Positions 38,701 through 50,148 of a DNA stretch of 64,000 nucleotides are shown piece by piece (position 1 is the stretch's first letter; each line of letters opens with the position of its first letter). The notes below the pieces were generated by a model. It did no database searches and was not told where the DNA came from. It saw nothing but the letters and a program-made list of their open reading frames with translations. The translations under genes were made by a program, and so were the position numbers. Origin of the DNA: Pseudomonas putida. GTDB taxonomy: Bacteria; Pseudomonadota; Gammaproteobacteria; Pseudomonadales; Pseudomonadaceae. The stretch covers positions 682,001 to 746,000 of the forward strand of contig NZ_CP026115.2 in NCBI RefSeq assembly GCF_009883635.2. Direction: 5' to 3'.

Positions 38701-39231
38701 ATGGCGGAACAACTATCCACAAGTAAGTGCGATTCACCATTACTCCAGGCGTTCGTTGACAATCGCAGCATTTTGGTCAAGATCGCGGCGCGCATCACCG
38801 GCTGCCGCTCGCGCGCCGAGGATGTGGTGCAGGATGCCTTCTTCCGGCTCAGCGCCGCCCCGCAGATCACCTCGTCGTTCAAGGCGCAGCTCAGCTACCT
38901 GTTCCAGATCGTGCGCAACCTGGCCATCGACCATTACCGCAAGCAGGCGATGGAGCTGAAGTATTCCGGCAGCGAAGAGGAAGGCCTGAACGTGGTCATC
39001 CCGAACGCTTCGCCCGAGGCCACGCACATCAATCTGGCAGCGCTCGAACACATCGCCGAGGCGCTCAACGAACTGCCTCAGCGCACCCGCTATGCCTTCG
39101 AGATGTACCGCCTGCATGGTGTGCCGCAGAAGGACATCGCCAAGGAACTGGGCGTGTCGCCGACCCTGGTCAACTTCATGATTCGCGATGCCCTGGTGCA
39201 TTGCCGCAAGACCGCCAACCGACAAGCCTGA
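38701..39231 (+). CDS. pvdS: PvdS/PfrI iron-starvation ECF sigma factor
   Basis: 176 residues from ATG 38701 with AAGGTG before it; an upstream in-frame start would run through the Fur box. Region 2 is seen as LVKIAARITGCRSRAEDVVQ and LSYLFQIVRNLAIDHYRKQA. Region 4 is seen as LPQRTRYAFEMYRLHGVPQK and ELGVSPTLVNFMIRDALVHC. PvdS directs RNA polymerase to TAAAT-N16-CGT promoters of pyoverdine genes, several of which are visible in this window. It is divergent from pvdL with a strong Fur box in the gap and ends 55 bases from the convergent acetyltransferase gene. Confidence 0.95.
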   Translation: MAEQLSTSKCDSPLLQAFVDNRSILVKIAARITGCRSRAEDVVQDAFFRLSAAPQITSSFKAQLSYLFQIVRNLAIDHYRKQAMELKYSGSEEEGLNVVIPNASPEATHINLAALEHIAEALNELPQRTRYAFEMYRLHGVPQKDIAKELGVSPTLVNFMIRDALVHCRKTANRQA

Positions 39232-39240
39232 TACATCGGC

Positions 39241-39279
39241 GTCGCCTGCTTCACGGGCTTGCCCCGCGAAGCAGGCGAC
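39241..39279. terminator. Bidirectional hairpin between pvdS and the acetyltransferase gene
   Basis: GTCGCCTGCTTC (39241-39252) pairs perfectly with GAAGCAGGCGAC (39268-39279) between two convergent genes. The loop itself contains a REP-like core. No T-run, so termination is likely but not certain. Confidence 0.65.
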
Positions 39280-39285
39280 GCGGAC

Positions 39286-40299
39286 TCACACCAATTTGCA
39301 GCGATCGAAGAACCGCTCCCGCCCCAGAATCATCAGCGCAGCGCGCTTGTGCGGGAAGTCGAATTCCTTGTCGCAATGGAAGCACTGGTCGTGCATGTAG
39401 CCGATCATCTTGCCGTTGTCGGCACGGGGCTCAGCCACCACCCGCTGGGTGCGCGGGTCGTCCAGGAACAGGTAGTGCACCAGTGCCGACAGCCAGCTGG
39501 CGACCTTGTGCGGGCCACGGTGCGCCTCTTCCCCCACCAGCATGTGGATACCACGGTCGTAATCATCGGCCGGATAGAACGGCGCAATGCGATCTTCCTT
39601 GGCCCAGTACGCTTCGAAGTAGGCAAACGGCTGATCATCGAAACAGCCGATCAGGGTCAGGGTATGCGGGTCGGCCTCAAGCTTGGCCAGGTACTCGCGG
39701 TGCTGCTCCAGCGAGCCCGCCTCCTGCCAGAATTTCTCTACCCGCGGGTTGTTCTGCCAGCGGCTGAAGCGCTCGAGGTCCTGGTCGACTTCCAGGGTGC
39801 GCAACGACACCCAGGCCCCCAGCCGTGCATCGAAGCGGCGATACACCTCGCCACGCGGCTTGGGTGCCCGGCGTGGATGGCGCTTGCCGTTGCTGAACTG
39901 CATCTGTTGCGGGTAGACAGCGCCGCTCGAAGCACCCAGCCACGGCTGCGGCAACTGCCAGAACAACGCGCGCTCGCACAGGTAGACGCCGGCGACTTCG
40001 CCGGCCACCAGCAAACCGCTGGCCAAAGCTTCCGGCACATTGGAAGGCAGACGCACAGCCAGGCGCTGGCGAGCCGGATCGCGGGACAGCAGCCAATAGC
40101 AGGCGGCCCATAACGCCTGCTGCGGGCGCTCCGGGCACAGGCTCTGGACATGCACTTGCAGCGTATCGCCCGGCTCCAGACACACCTGGATCAATGGCCG
40201 CCCTTCAAGGGTCAGGCTCAACCGACGGTCATTCTCCTCGGCATCGAGGCTGCGCCAGCGGGGTAGAGACAGGGGCTGCGAAGCGGCATCGAACGGCAT
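39286..40299 (-). CDS. Siderophore-type GNAT acetyltransferase (IucB/RhbD/PvdY-like)
   Basis: 337 residues. The N-terminal 130 or so are unassigned. The C-terminal GNAT domain has WQNNPRVEKFWQEAGSLEQH, then IGCFDDQPFAYFEAYWAKED, then RGIHMLVGEEAHRGPHKVAS and VVAEPRADNGKMIGYMHDQC. This matches acyltransferases that modify N-hydroxylated amines during siderophore synthesis, such as N-hydroxylysine or N-hydroxyornithine. An exact PvdS-type promoter precedes it, so it belongs to the iron-starvation regulon. Whether it acetylates hydroxyornithine for pyoverdine or serves another siderophore cannot be decided here. Confidence 0.85.
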   Translation of the reverse strand: MPFDAASQPLSLPRWRSLDAEENDRRLSLTLEGRPLIQVCLEPGDTLQVHVQSLCPERPQQALWAACYWLLSRDPARQRLAVRLPSNVPEALASGLLVAGEVAGVYLCERALFWQLPQPWLGASSGAVYPQQMQFSNGKRHPRRAPKPRGEVYRRFDARLGAWVSLRTLEVDQDLERFSRWQNNPRVEKFWQEAGSLEQHREYLAKLEADPHTLTLIGCFDDQPFAYFEAYWAKEDRIAPFYPADDYDRGIHMLVGEEAHRGPHKVASWLSALVHYLFLDDPRTQRVVAEPRADNGKMIGYMHDQCFHCDKEFDFPHKRAALMILGRERFFDRCKLV

Positions 40300-40343
40300 G
40301 GTCTTGGCTCACGAAAGAATGAAAGAAAGGCTCAATTCTGATG

Positions 40344-40367
40344 ACGTGCCCATACCCGGGGAATTTA
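40344..40367 (-). promoter_or_regulatory. PvdS-type promoter for the acetyltransferase gene
   Basis: Minus strand TAAAT (40367-40363), 16 bases, CGT (40346-40344). The TAAAT overlaps the stop codon of the upstream solute-binding protein gene. It lies 45 bases before the acetyltransferase start. Confidence 0.82.
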
Positions 40368-41165
40368 GTCGTTCGGCGCGGCGACGGTGATCCGGTAGGG
40401 CTGGAAGATGCGCGTCAATTCGCCTGTGTCGCGCAGGTAGCGCAGCAGCTCGGCGAACTTCTGATCGGTGATCGGGGCACCGGGACGCAGCAAGGCATAG
40501 TGGTGGTAGACCTGATCGATGCGCTGTGAGGCGATCAGCTGGTTGAGGCTGTCGGGGTTGCGGGCCAGGAAGTCGCTCAGGTACGAGCGCGTCACCAGGG
40601 CAATGTCGGCACGGCCAGCCTGAACCATGAGCAGGTTGCTGTCGTGGGAATAGGTGAGCGTCGCGTTGTAGGCCTTGCGCAGGTAGTTGGGGTCAGGGTT
40701 GAAGTTGGCGAAGGCGTAGTGATAACCGTTGAACAACGCCAGGCGCTTGCCACCCAGGCTGTCGAAGTAATGCTGGTCACGGCCATTGAGCTTCCTGGCG
40801 ACGAACACTTCGGCATCTTCCAGGCCCATGTCCACCGTCTGGTGCGGAATCTGCTGCCAACCCCACTCGGGGTTCTCGAAGATCGCCATGTCGGTGCGGC
40901 CTTGCTGGAAATCACCAAAGCGCCGCTGAATGGAGGTGGGCACCAGAACGAAGCGGTAGTCGTCTTGCAAGCGGTTCAACGCCTCGACCAGCTGGGGCAG
41001 CAAACCGGTGTCGGCGCCCTGCTCCGGGCGCACGGTATAAGGCGGGAAATGCGCGGCGCCGATCTTCACGTCGATGGCGTCGGCAGCCCACGCCGGCACC
41101 GCCAGCCAGGCCGCAGCCAGCATCATCAGGGTGGAGATTACCTTCAGGCCGGGCGCTGGAGTCAA
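40365..41165 (-). CDS. Periplasmic solute-binding protein, SBP family 3
   Basis: 266 residues if translated from TTG 41165; the next in-frame ATG is 36 bases later and would leave a signal peptide without its positive charge (LKVISTLMMLAAAWLAVPAWA). The mature part begins IDVKIGAAHFPPYTVRPEQG and continues with QGRTDMAIFENPEWGW and YNATLTYSHDSNLLMVQAGR, the pattern of amino-acid or ectoine-type binding proteins. No permease or ATPase genes are adjacent, so it may be an orphan sensor or binding protein. Ligand unknown. Confidence 0.8.
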   Translation of the reverse strand: MTPAPGLKVISTLMMLAAAWLAVPAWAADAIDVKIGAAHFPPYTVRPEQGADTGLLPQLVEALNRLQDDYRFVLVPTSIQRRFGDFQQGRTDMAIFENPEWGWQQIPHQTVDMGLEDAEVFVARKLNGRDQHYFDSLGGKRLALFNGYHYAFANFNPDPNYLRKAYNATLTYSHDSNLLMVQAGRADIALVTRSYLSDFLARNPDSLNQLIASQRIDQVYHHYALLRPGAPITDQKFAELLRYLRDTGELTRIFQPYRITVAAPND

Positions 41166-41328
41166 AGCGGACGCTCATCACGTTTCATACCTGGATGCGC
41201 TTAAGCTAGGCGTTTTCCCGGCATGGCACAACTGCTGGTTATGCCAAAGTGAGGGCATTTTGCCAGGGGATGCCGTGTGGCCAGACATTGGCTACGCTGC
41301 TTTGGCATGTATGGCGAGGGAGCCTGGT

Positions 41329-41880
41329 ATGGGCCACTGGTTGGTGATCGACCTGGAAGCCACCACCGATGACGGTGGCTGGCCGGTCACGGAGATGGAA
41401 ATCATTGAAATTGGCGCCAGCCTGGTAACCCGCGAAGGCCGTGAAGTGGACCACTTCCAACGCTTCGTGCGGCCCCGGCGACGGCCGCAGCTGACACCGT
41501 TCTGCCGCGAGCTGACGCACATCAGCCAGGCCAGCGTCGACAGCGCTGCGGCCTTCCCCGAAGTGTGGGCGCGTTTCGAACGCTGGCTGGGGCACCACCG
41601 CGGGCAGTTGCAGGCCTGGGTCAGCTGGGGCGACTACGACCGCCAGCAGCTGTTGCAGGAATGGCGCCAGCATGCGGTCGACAGCCTGCTGCGCGAGCTG
41701 CCGCATATCAACCTCAAGCAGCGCTTCGCCAAGGCTCGCCACCTGCAGCGCCCGACCGGGCTCAATGGTGCACTGCAGCTGGCGGGCATGCACTTCTGCG
41801 GGCAGCAGCACCGGGCCCTGGAAGATGCCCGCAACACCGCACGCCTGCTGCCCTTGAGCCTGCCCGCGAACGGCACTTGA
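41329..41880 (+). CDS. DEDDh-type 3'-5' exonuclease
   Basis: 183 residues from ATG 41329 (GGGAG before it). Exo I is seen as LVIDLEATTDD with the catalytic D-x-E, Exo II around AWVSWGDYDRQQLL, and Exo III as HRALEDARNTARLL with catalytic H and D. This is the KapD/ERI-1-like group of RNase T/DnaQ-fold nucleases. Also conserved is EIIEIGASLV before the first helix. The natural substrate (RNA or single-stranded DNA ends) is not known for these bacterial forms. It stands alone, between a divergent binding-protein gene and ppnP. Confidence 0.85.
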   Translation: MGHWLVIDLEATTDDGGWPVTEMEIIEIGASLVTREGREVDHFQRFVRPRRRPQLTPFCRELTHISQASVDSAAAFPEVWARFERWLGHHRGQLQAWVSWGDYDRQQLLQEWRQHAVDSLLRELPHINLKQRFAKARHLQRPTGLNGALQLAGMHFCGQQHRALEDARNTARLLPLSLPANGT

Positions 41881-41956
41881 AAGCAGATGACGGGGCGAAT
41901 GGGCTTGGGCATACTGGCCAGCCCTTTTTCACCCCCCATTCTTTCAGGAGTCGCCC

Positions 41957-42241
41957 ATGTTCCAGGTCAACGAGTACTTCAACGGCACCGTCAAGTCGAT
42001 CGCCTTTGCTGGCGCAGAAGGCCCTGCCACCGTGGGCGTGATGGCCCCGGGCGAATACGAGTTCGGCACCGCCAAGCGTGAAATCATGCATGTGGTGTCC
42101 GGCGCCCTGACCGTGAAGCTGCCGGGCAGCGACAACTGGGAAACCTTCAACGCTGGCGACAAGTTCAACGTGCCGGCCGACAGCAAGTTCCAGCTGCAGG
42201 TGAAAGTGGATACCGCCTACCTGTGCGAGTACCGCGACTAA
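41957..42241 (+). CDS. ppnP: PpnP, pyrimidine/purine nucleoside phosphorylase
   Basis: 94 residues, a single-domain cupin (former DUF1255). Family-typical stretches are [34 protein letters not shown] and [19 protein letters not shown]. It splits many nucleosides with phosphate to base and ribose-1-phosphate in the cytoplasm. Ribosome binding site AGGAGT precedes the ATG. It is followed by a REP pair. Confidence 0.93.
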   Translation: MFQVNEYFNGTVKSIAFAGAEGPATVGVMAPGEYEFGTAKREIMHVVSGALTVKLPGSDNWETFNAGDKFNVPADSKFQLQVKVDTAYLCEYRD

Positions 42242-42253
42242 GCATATACCTGC

Positions 42254-42328
42254 GCCGGCGTCTTCGCGGGCTTGCCCGCTCCCACAGGAGATCGCGTAAC
42301 CCTGTAGGAGCGGGCATGCCCGCGAAGA
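42254..42328. repeat. Inverted pair of REP elements
   Basis: Copies at 42254-42287 and, reversed, 42302-42328 between the convergent ppnP and hydrolase genes; the spacer is only about 14 bases. Confidence 0.85.
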
Positions 42329-42336
42329 ATCCAGCG

Positions 42337-42990
42337 CTAATCCTTCAGGAAACCCGCTACTTTTTCAGCCGCCGCCTGCAAGTGCTGCTCATGGCTGAAC
42401 CCCGAAGCCTTCAACGGCTTCAGGTCATGATCCCCCGCCACCAGCCAGCTCACCTCGATCGCCGGTGACAGCGCATAGCCCTCCACCGCCTCCCGATTGC
42501 CCAGCGCATCGCGCTCGCCCTGCACGATCAACGTACGCGTCTTCAGCTCGGCCAGGTGCTCGACCCGGGGCTTCTCCGGCTTGCCCACCGCATAGAACGG
42601 ATACCCCAGGCACACCAGCGCATCCGCCCCCAGCTCATCGGCCAGCAGACTGGCCATGCGCCCGCCCATCGACTTGCCGCCAATGGCCAGCCGGCCCGTG
42701 ACCAAAGGTCGCACCTGCCGGTACACCTCGCGCCAGCATTCCAGCAGCACCTTCTGCGGATTGGGCGGCCGTTTGCCGCCGCCGTTGCGCCGCTCGGCCA
42801 TGTAGGGGAACTCGAAACGAACCACCCCGACCCCAAGCGCTGTCAGCCTTTGCGCCATCTCAATCATGAACTCGCTGTCCATCGGCGCACCCGCACCATG
42901 GGCCAGGATCAGGCACGCGGGCGCACGCCCTTCCCCCCGTTTCGCGGGGGATCGCAGCGCAAGCCTGGGACATTTCCGACTTGCGCCCAT
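42337..42990 (-). CDS. Alpha/beta-hydrolase (KAT8 regulatory subunit/Tex30-like family)
   Basis: 217 residues from ATG 42990. The hydrolase core has [17 protein letters not shown] (oxyanion region), nucleophile elbow [11 protein letters not shown] with Ser, acid region [10 protein letters not shown] and catalytic His in VAGDHDLKP. The family is widespread but of unknown substrate. The first 25 residues do not look conserved. Another frame upstream (ending near 42910) reads [17 protein letters not shown] and could be the true N-terminus if a base is missing, so the start is uncertain. It diverges from ccoN with an Anr box over its start. Confidence 0.75.
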   Translation of the reverse strand: MGASRKCPRLALRSPAKRGEGRAPACLILAHGAGAPMDSEFMIEMAQRLTALGVGVVRFEFPYMAERRNGGGKRPPNPQKVLLECWREVYRQVRPLVTGRLAIGGKSMGGRMASLLADELGADALVCLGYPFYAVGKPEKPRVEHLAELKTRTLIVQGERDALGNREAVEGYALSPAIEVSWLVAGDHDLKPLKASGFSHEQHLQAAAEKVAGFLKD

Positions 42991-43003
42991 TGATCCCCGT
43001 CAA
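42990..43003. promoter_or_regulatory. Anr box before the first ccoNOQP operon
   Basis: TTGATCCCCGTCAA matches 9 of 10 fixed positions of the Anr/FNR consensus TTGAT-N4-ATCAA. It is 77 bases before ccoN, a good position for activation under low oxygen. The anr gene is in this window. Confidence 0.8.
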
Positions 43004-43079
43004 TACCGGCACTTTGCCCATTACTCATGCTTGCCTCGCTGTAAAGCCTGCCAAAATAACCGTGGATGGGAACCCATAC

Positions 43080-44504
<1,425 letters not shown>

Positions 44505-44517
44505 GGAGACCTGCCTG

Positions 44518-45126
44518 ATGAAACATGAAGTCATCGAGAAAAACGTAGGCCTGCTGGCCCTGCTGATGGTGTTTGCCGTGAGCATCGGCGGCCTGACCCA
44601 GATCGTCCCGCTGTTCTTCCAGGACGTCACCAACAAGCCGGTCGAAGGCATGAAGCCCTACACCGCGCTGCAACTGGAAGGCCGCGACATCTACATCCGT
44701 GAAGGCTGCGTCGGCTGCCACTCGCAGATGATCCGCCCGTTCCGCGCCGAAACCGAACGTTACGGCCACTACTCGGTCGCCGGCGAAAGCGTCTGGGACC
44801 ACCCGTTCCTGTGGGGTTCCAAGCGCACCGGCCCGGACCTGGCCCGCGTCGGCGGCCGCTACTCGGACGACTGGCACCGCGCGCACCTGTACAACCCGCG
44901 CAACGTGGTACCGGAATCGAAGATGCCGTCGTACCCGTGGCTGGTCGCCGAAAAGGTCGACAACAGCCACACCGACACCAAGATGCGCACCCTGCGCACC
45001 CTGGGCGTGCCGTACACCGACGAGGACATTGCCGGCGCCCGTGACGCCGTCAAGGGCAAGACCGAGATGGACGCCCTGGTCGCCTACCTGCAGGTGCTCG
45101 GCACCGCGATCAAGAACAAGAGGTAA
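44518..45126 (+). CDS. ccoO: CcoO1, cbb3 oxidase mono-heme cytochrome c subunit
   Basis: 202 residues from ATG 44518 with GAGGAGA before it. One N-terminal membrane helix ([20 protein letters not shown]) anchors a periplasmic domain with the heme c motif [12 protein letters not shown]. It passes electrons from CcoP or soluble cytochrome c to CcoN. It follows ccoN by 13 bases. The protein is closely similar to the second copy except in the 160-175 region. Confidence 0.95.
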   Translation: MKHEVIEKNVGLLALLMVFAVSIGGLTQIVPLFFQDVTNKPVEGMKPYTALQLEGRDIYIREGCVGCHSQMIRPFRAETERYGHYSVAGESVWDHPFLWGSKRTGPDLARVGGRYSDDWHRAHLYNPRNVVPESKMPSYPWLVAEKVDNSHTDTKMRTLRTLGVPYTDEDIAGARDAVKGKTEMDALVAYLQVLGTAIKNKR

Positions 45127-45131
45127 CCACC

Positions 45132-45338
45132 ATGGAAATGGACATCGGCATGATCCGTGGCCTGGGCACCCTGGTAGTGATGATCGCCTTCATCGGCCTC
45201 TCACTGTGGGTGTTCAACCGTCGCCGCGACCATGATTTCGCCGAAGCGCGCCTGCTGCCCTTCGTCGACGACCGCCTGCCCCCCGCCGGGCAGGAACCTG
45301 CTGCCATGACTGCGGCTGTGAGGAGCAAAGCGCAATGA
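45132..45338 (+). CDS. ccoQ: CcoQ1, cbb3 oxidase small subunit
   Basis: 68 residues. One membrane helix ([19 protein letters not shown]) followed by [15 protein letters not shown], the family pattern. CcoQ stabilises the oxidase complex. It begins 5 bases after ccoO, and its stop overlaps the ccoP start. Confidence 0.92.
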   Translation: MEMDIGMIRGLGTLVVMIAFIGLSLWVFNRRRDHDFAEARLLPFVDDRLPPAGQEPAAMTAAVRSKAQ

Positions 45339-46276
45339 CCACCTTCTGGAGTACCTACGTCAGCGTACTGACCATCGGCAGCCTGATCGGCCTGGCCTGG
45401 CTGTTGCTGTCTACCCGCAAGGGCCAGAGCAACAGCACCACCGACCAGACCATGGGGCACAGCTTCGATGGCATCGAGGAGTACGACAACCCGCTGCCCA
45501 AGTGGTGGTTCTGGCTGTTCGTCGGCACCTTGGTGTTCGGTGCCGGTTACCTGGTGCTGTACCCGGGCCTGGGCAACTGGAAAGGCATCCTGCCGGGCTA
45601 CGAGAATGGCTGGACCGGTGCCAACGAGTGGCAGAAGGAGATGGAAAAGGCCGACGCCAGGTTCGGCCCGATCTTCGCCAAGTACGCCGCCATGCCGGTC
45701 GAGGAAGTGGCCAACGACCCACAGGCGCTGAAGATGGGCAGCCGCCTGTTCGCCTCCAACTGCTCCGTATGCCACGGCTCGGATGCCAAGGGCGCCTACG
45801 GCTTCCCCAACCTGACCGACCAGGACTGGCGCTGGGGCGGCGAGCCGGAGACCATCAAGGCCTCGATCATGAATGGCCGCCACGGCGTGATGCCGGCGTG
45901 GGTCGAGGTGATCGGCGACCAGGGCGTGGCGGATGTCGCCGCGTTCGTGCTGACCAACCTCGACGGCCGCAGCCTGCCGGAAGGGGTCAAGGCCGACCCG
46001 GTCAAGGGCAAGGAACTCTTCGCCAGCAACTGCGTAGCCTGCCACGGGCCTGAAGGCAAAGGCACCCCGGCCATGGGCGCGCCGAACCTGAACCATCCGC
46101 AGGCGTTCATCTATGGTTCGAGCTTCGCCCAGTTGCAGCAGACCATTCGCTACGGCCGCCAAGGGCAGATGCCGGCCCAGGCGGAGATCCAGGGCAATGA
46201 CAAGGTGCACCTGCTGGCAGCCTATGTGTATAGCCTGTCGCAGAACGGCGCTACCGAGAACCTGACCGCCCAGTAA
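45335..46276 (+). CDS. ccoP: CcoP1, cbb3 oxidase di-heme cytochrome c subunit
   Basis: 313 residues. Two N-terminal membrane helices ([20 protein letters not shown] and [20 protein letters not shown]) and two heme c motifs, [12 protein letters not shown] and [12 protein letters not shown], show the CcoP type. It receives electrons from soluble cytochromes. Compared with the second copy it lacks an insertion of about 12 residues after GILPGY. Last gene of the first operon; a hairpin follows 7 bases after the stop. Confidence 0.95.
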   Translation: MTTFWSTYVSVLTIGSLIGLAWLLLSTRKGQSNSTTDQTMGHSFDGIEEYDNPLPKWWFWLFVGTLVFGAGYLVLYPGLGNWKGILPGYENGWTGANEWQKEMEKADARFGPIFAKYAAMPVEEVANDPQALKMGSRLFASNCSVCHGSDAKGAYGFPNLTDQDWRWGGEPETIKASIMNGRHGVMPAWVEVIGDQGVADVAAFVLTNLDGRSLPEGVKADPVKGKELFASNCVACHGPEGKGTPAMGAPNLNHPQAFIYGSSFAQLQQTIRYGRQGQMPAQAEIQGNDKVHLLAAYVYSLSQNGATENLTAQ

Positions 46277-46283
46277 TACCCTT

Positions 46284-46302
46284 GGGGCCGCCTTGCGGCC
46301 CC
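46284..46302 (+). terminator. Hairpin after the first ccoNOQP operon
   Basis: GGGGCCGC-CTT-GCGGCCCC, a perfect 8-bp stem 7 bases after the ccoP stop, followed by a C/T-rich stretch without a real T-run. Probably a terminator. Confidence 0.65.
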
Positions 46303-46639
46303 TCTCCCCGCTCCACCCCTCCCTTGCACCCCCTCCGAACAGAACTAAGCTTGTTGCCACAGTGGGCTTCGCGCCGAAAGGACCGAAGCAGACGCGGCGC
46401 ACAGCCTGATGCCGCCCCAGAAAAAGCTTGACCGATCGATCAGAAAAATATGAAAAACGGTACACATTACAAATATTTATTTGTGTACAATCGTCCCGAC
46501 CCTATCGCCGTGGGACACCGGCGAAAGGGCCCGGACACGGGTCGGCGCAAGGATCCTTGCGTTGCCATAACCCAAGCGGTTATCGATACTGGCGCCGATT
46601 TTTCGACCAACAAGAACACCAAAACCGTGGAACCTTAGA
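46303..46639. other. Leader region of the second cco operon
   Basis: 337 bases without a gene. The part 46420-46490 is strikingly AT-rich and holds an inverted repeat (46460-46488). No TTGAT-N4-ATCAA site is present, in contrast to the first operon. A TACAAT that could be a -10 element lies at 46486-46491. A long untranslated leader of about 140 bases would follow. I see no conserved RNA motif. Confidence 0.5.
46460..46488. promoter_or_regulatory. AT-rich inverted repeat before ccoN2
   Basis: Arms GTACACA (46460-46466) and TGTGTAC (46482-46488) are perfect complements around an AT core that itself contains palindromic AAATATTT. The right arm overlaps the possible -10 TACAAT. It looks like an operator; the regulator is unknown. 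Confidence 0.45.
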
Positions 46640-48081
<1,442 letters not shown>

Positions 48082-48082
<1 letters not shown>

Positions 48083-48690
48083 TGAAGCATGAAGCCGTCG
48101 AGAAGAACATAGGCCTGCTGGCCTTCTTCATGGTCATCGCCGTGAGCGTCGGTGGCCTGACCCAGATCGTCCCGCTGTTTTTCCAGGACGTCACCAACAA
48201 GCCGGTCGAGGGCATGAAGCCGCGCACCGCGCTGGAAGTCGAAGGCCGTGACATCTACATCCGTGAAGGCTGCGTTGGCTGCCACTCGCAGATGATCCGC
48301 CCGTTCCGCGCCGAAACCGAACGCTACGGCCACTACTCGGTCGCTGGCGAAAGCGTCTGGGACCACCCGTTCCTGTGGGGCTCCAAGCGCACCGGCCCGG
48401 ACCTGGCCCGCGTCGGTGGCCGCTACTCCGATGACTGGCACCGCGCGCACCTGTACAACCCGCGCAACGTGGTACCGGAGTCGAAGATGCCGGCCTACCC
48501 GTGGCTGGTCGAGAACAAGCTCGACGGCAAGGATACCGCGAAGAAGCTGGAAGTGCTGCGCACCCTCGGCACGCCGTACAGCGACGCCGACATCGCCGGC
48601 GCCCGCGACGCAGTCAAGGGCAAGACCGAAATGGACGCACTGGTCGCGTACCTGCAGGGTCTTGGCACCATCATCAAAAGCAAACGGTGA
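48082..48690 (+). CDS. ccoO: CcoO2, cbb3 oxidase mono-heme cytochrome c subunit
   Basis: 202 residues with one membrane helix ([20 protein letters not shown]) and the heme c motif [12 protein letters not shown]. The ATG overlaps the ccoN stop, so translation is coupled. DNA of the central part (about 48240-48490) is nearly the same as in the first copy. Confidence 0.95.
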
Positions 48691-48695
48691 CGCTG

Positions 48696-48887
48696 ATGGA
48701 TATCGGGATGATTCGCGGCCTGGGCACCGTCGTGGTGATGGTGGCCTTCGTGGGCCTGGCGCTGTGGGTGTTCAACCCACGACGCAAGAAGGACTTCGAC
48801 GAAGCGACCCAACTGCCCTTCGCGGATGATCCCGGGGCCAGCAAGCACGTCGAGCAAGCAAAAGCTTCTGGGAGCAAACAACAATGA
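48696..48887 (+). CDS. ccoQ: CcoQ2, cbb3 oxidase small subunit
   Basis: 63 residues from ATG 48696, 5 bases after ccoO. Single membrane helix ([19 protein letters not shown]) then [18 protein letters not shown]. The stop overlaps the ccoP start by 4 bases. Five residues shorter than the first copy. Confidence 0.92.
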   Translation: MDIGMIRGLGTVVVMVAFVGLALWVFNPRRKKDFDEATQLPFADDPGASKHVEQAKASGSKQQ

Positions 48888-49855
48888 CAACCTTCTGGAG
48901 TCTGTACGTTACCGTCCTGACCCTGGGCACCATCTTCTCGCTGACCTGGCTGCTGCTGTCGACCCGCAAGGGCCAGCGCGAAGAGGTCACCGACGAAACC
49001 GTCGGGCATGCCTTCGATGGCATCGAGGAATACGACAACCCGCTGCCGAAATGGTGGTTCTGGCTGTTCGTCGGCACCATCATCTTCGCCCTTGGCTACC
49101 TGGTGCTGTACCCGGGCCTGGGCAACTGGAAAGGCATCCTGCCGGGCTATTCGTACCTGGATAACGACAAGCAGACCGAGTTTTCCAACGGCCAGCCGGG
49201 CTGGACCGGCGTGCACGAGTGGGAAAAGGAAATGGCCAAGGCCAACGCACGCTTCGGGCCGATTTTCGCCAAGTTCGCGGCGATGCCGATCGAAGAGGTG
49301 GCCAAGGACCCGCAAGCACTGAAGATGGGCGCCCGGCTGTTCGCCTCCAACTGCTCGGTGTGCCACGGTTCCGACGCCAAGGGTGCCTACGGCTTCCCCA
49401 ACCTGACCGACCAGGACTGGCGCTGGGGCGGCGAGCCGGAAACCATCAAGACCACCATCATGGGCGGCCGCCACGGGGTGATGCCGGCCTGGGGTGAAGT
49501 GCTCGGCGAACAGGGCGTGGCCGATGTCGCCGCGTTCGTCACCAGCAAGCTCGATGGTCGCACGTTGCCAGAAGGTGCCAAGGCCGATGCCGAGAACGGC
49601 CAGAAGCTGTTCGCCGCCAACTGCGTGGCCTGCCACGGGCCTGAGGGCAAAGGCACCCCAGCCATGGGCGCGCCAAACCTGACCCACCCGCAGGCGTTCA
49701 TCTACGGGTCGAGCTTTGCCCAGCTGCAACAGACCATTCGCTATGGTCGCCAGGGGCAGATGCCCGCACAGGAACAGCTGCAGGGTAATGACAAGGTGCA
49801 TCTGCTGGCCGCCTATGTGTACAGCCTGTCGCATCAGCCTGAGCCTGCCGAGTAA
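48884..49855 (+). CDS. ccoP: CcoP2, cbb3 oxidase di-heme cytochrome c subunit
   Basis: 323 residues with two N-terminal helices and heme c motifs [12 protein letters not shown] and [12 protein letters not shown]. It has an extra segment after GILPGY ([18 protein letters not shown]) compared with CcoP1, in the linker before the heme domains. Last gene of the second operon; a REP pair follows directly. Confidence 0.95.
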   Translation: MTTFWSLYVTVLTLGTIFSLTWLLLSTRKGQREEVTDETVGHAFDGIEEYDNPLPKWWFWLFVGTIIFALGYLVLYPGLGNWKGILPGYSYLDNDKQTEFSNGQPGWTGVHEWEKEMAKANARFGPIFAKFAAMPIEEVAKDPQALKMGARLFASNCSVCHGSDAKGAYGFPNLTDQDWRWGGEPETIKTTIMGGRHGVMPAWGEVLGEQGVADVAAFVTSKLDGRTLPEGAKADAENGQKLFAANCVACHGPEGKGTPAMGAPNLTHPQAFIYGSSFAQLQQTIRYGRQGQMPAQEQLQGNDKVHLLAAYVYSLSHQPEPAE

Positions 49856-49862
49856 GGCAGGC

Positions 49863-49946
49863 CTGGCCTCTTCGCGGGACAAGCCCGCTCCTACAAGGTT
49901 TCGCATTCCCCTGTAGGAGCGGGCTTGCCCCGCGAAAGGGCCGGCA
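49863..49946. repeat. Inverted pair of REP elements
   Basis: Copies at 49863-49895 and, reversed, 49911-49946 (ending AAGGGCCGGC) directly after the second ccoP gene. They probably also stabilise or end that transcript. Confidence 0.85.
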
Positions 49947-49959
49947 AAAGCAGCACAAG

Positions 49960-49973
49960 ATGACCTGGATCAA
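49960..49973. promoter_or_regulatory. Weak Anr-like site before ccoG
   Basis: ATGACCTGGATCAA fits 8 of 10 fixed positions of TTGAT-N4-ATCAA. It is about 175 bases before ccoG. Plausible but not strong. Confidence 0.4.
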
Positions 49974-50148
49974 TTGACACCCGCCATAACACGATTCACA
50001 CCACCAACCCAACGCGACTAAAGGTCGCAGCGCGATCCCATATCGCCACCAGCGGCGTATCATTGATCGCAGCGCGCTAGCAGAATGCGCGAGACTGCGG
50101 CCGGCACGCACTGGCCGCGGCGTTTCTCCACTGCCGTGGGACTTGATG

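Noticed and set aside
46428..46454. TTGACC/TATGAA as a sigma-70 promoter for ccoN2
   Set aside because: The spacer is only 15 bases and the -10 is poor, so it is not reported as a promoter.
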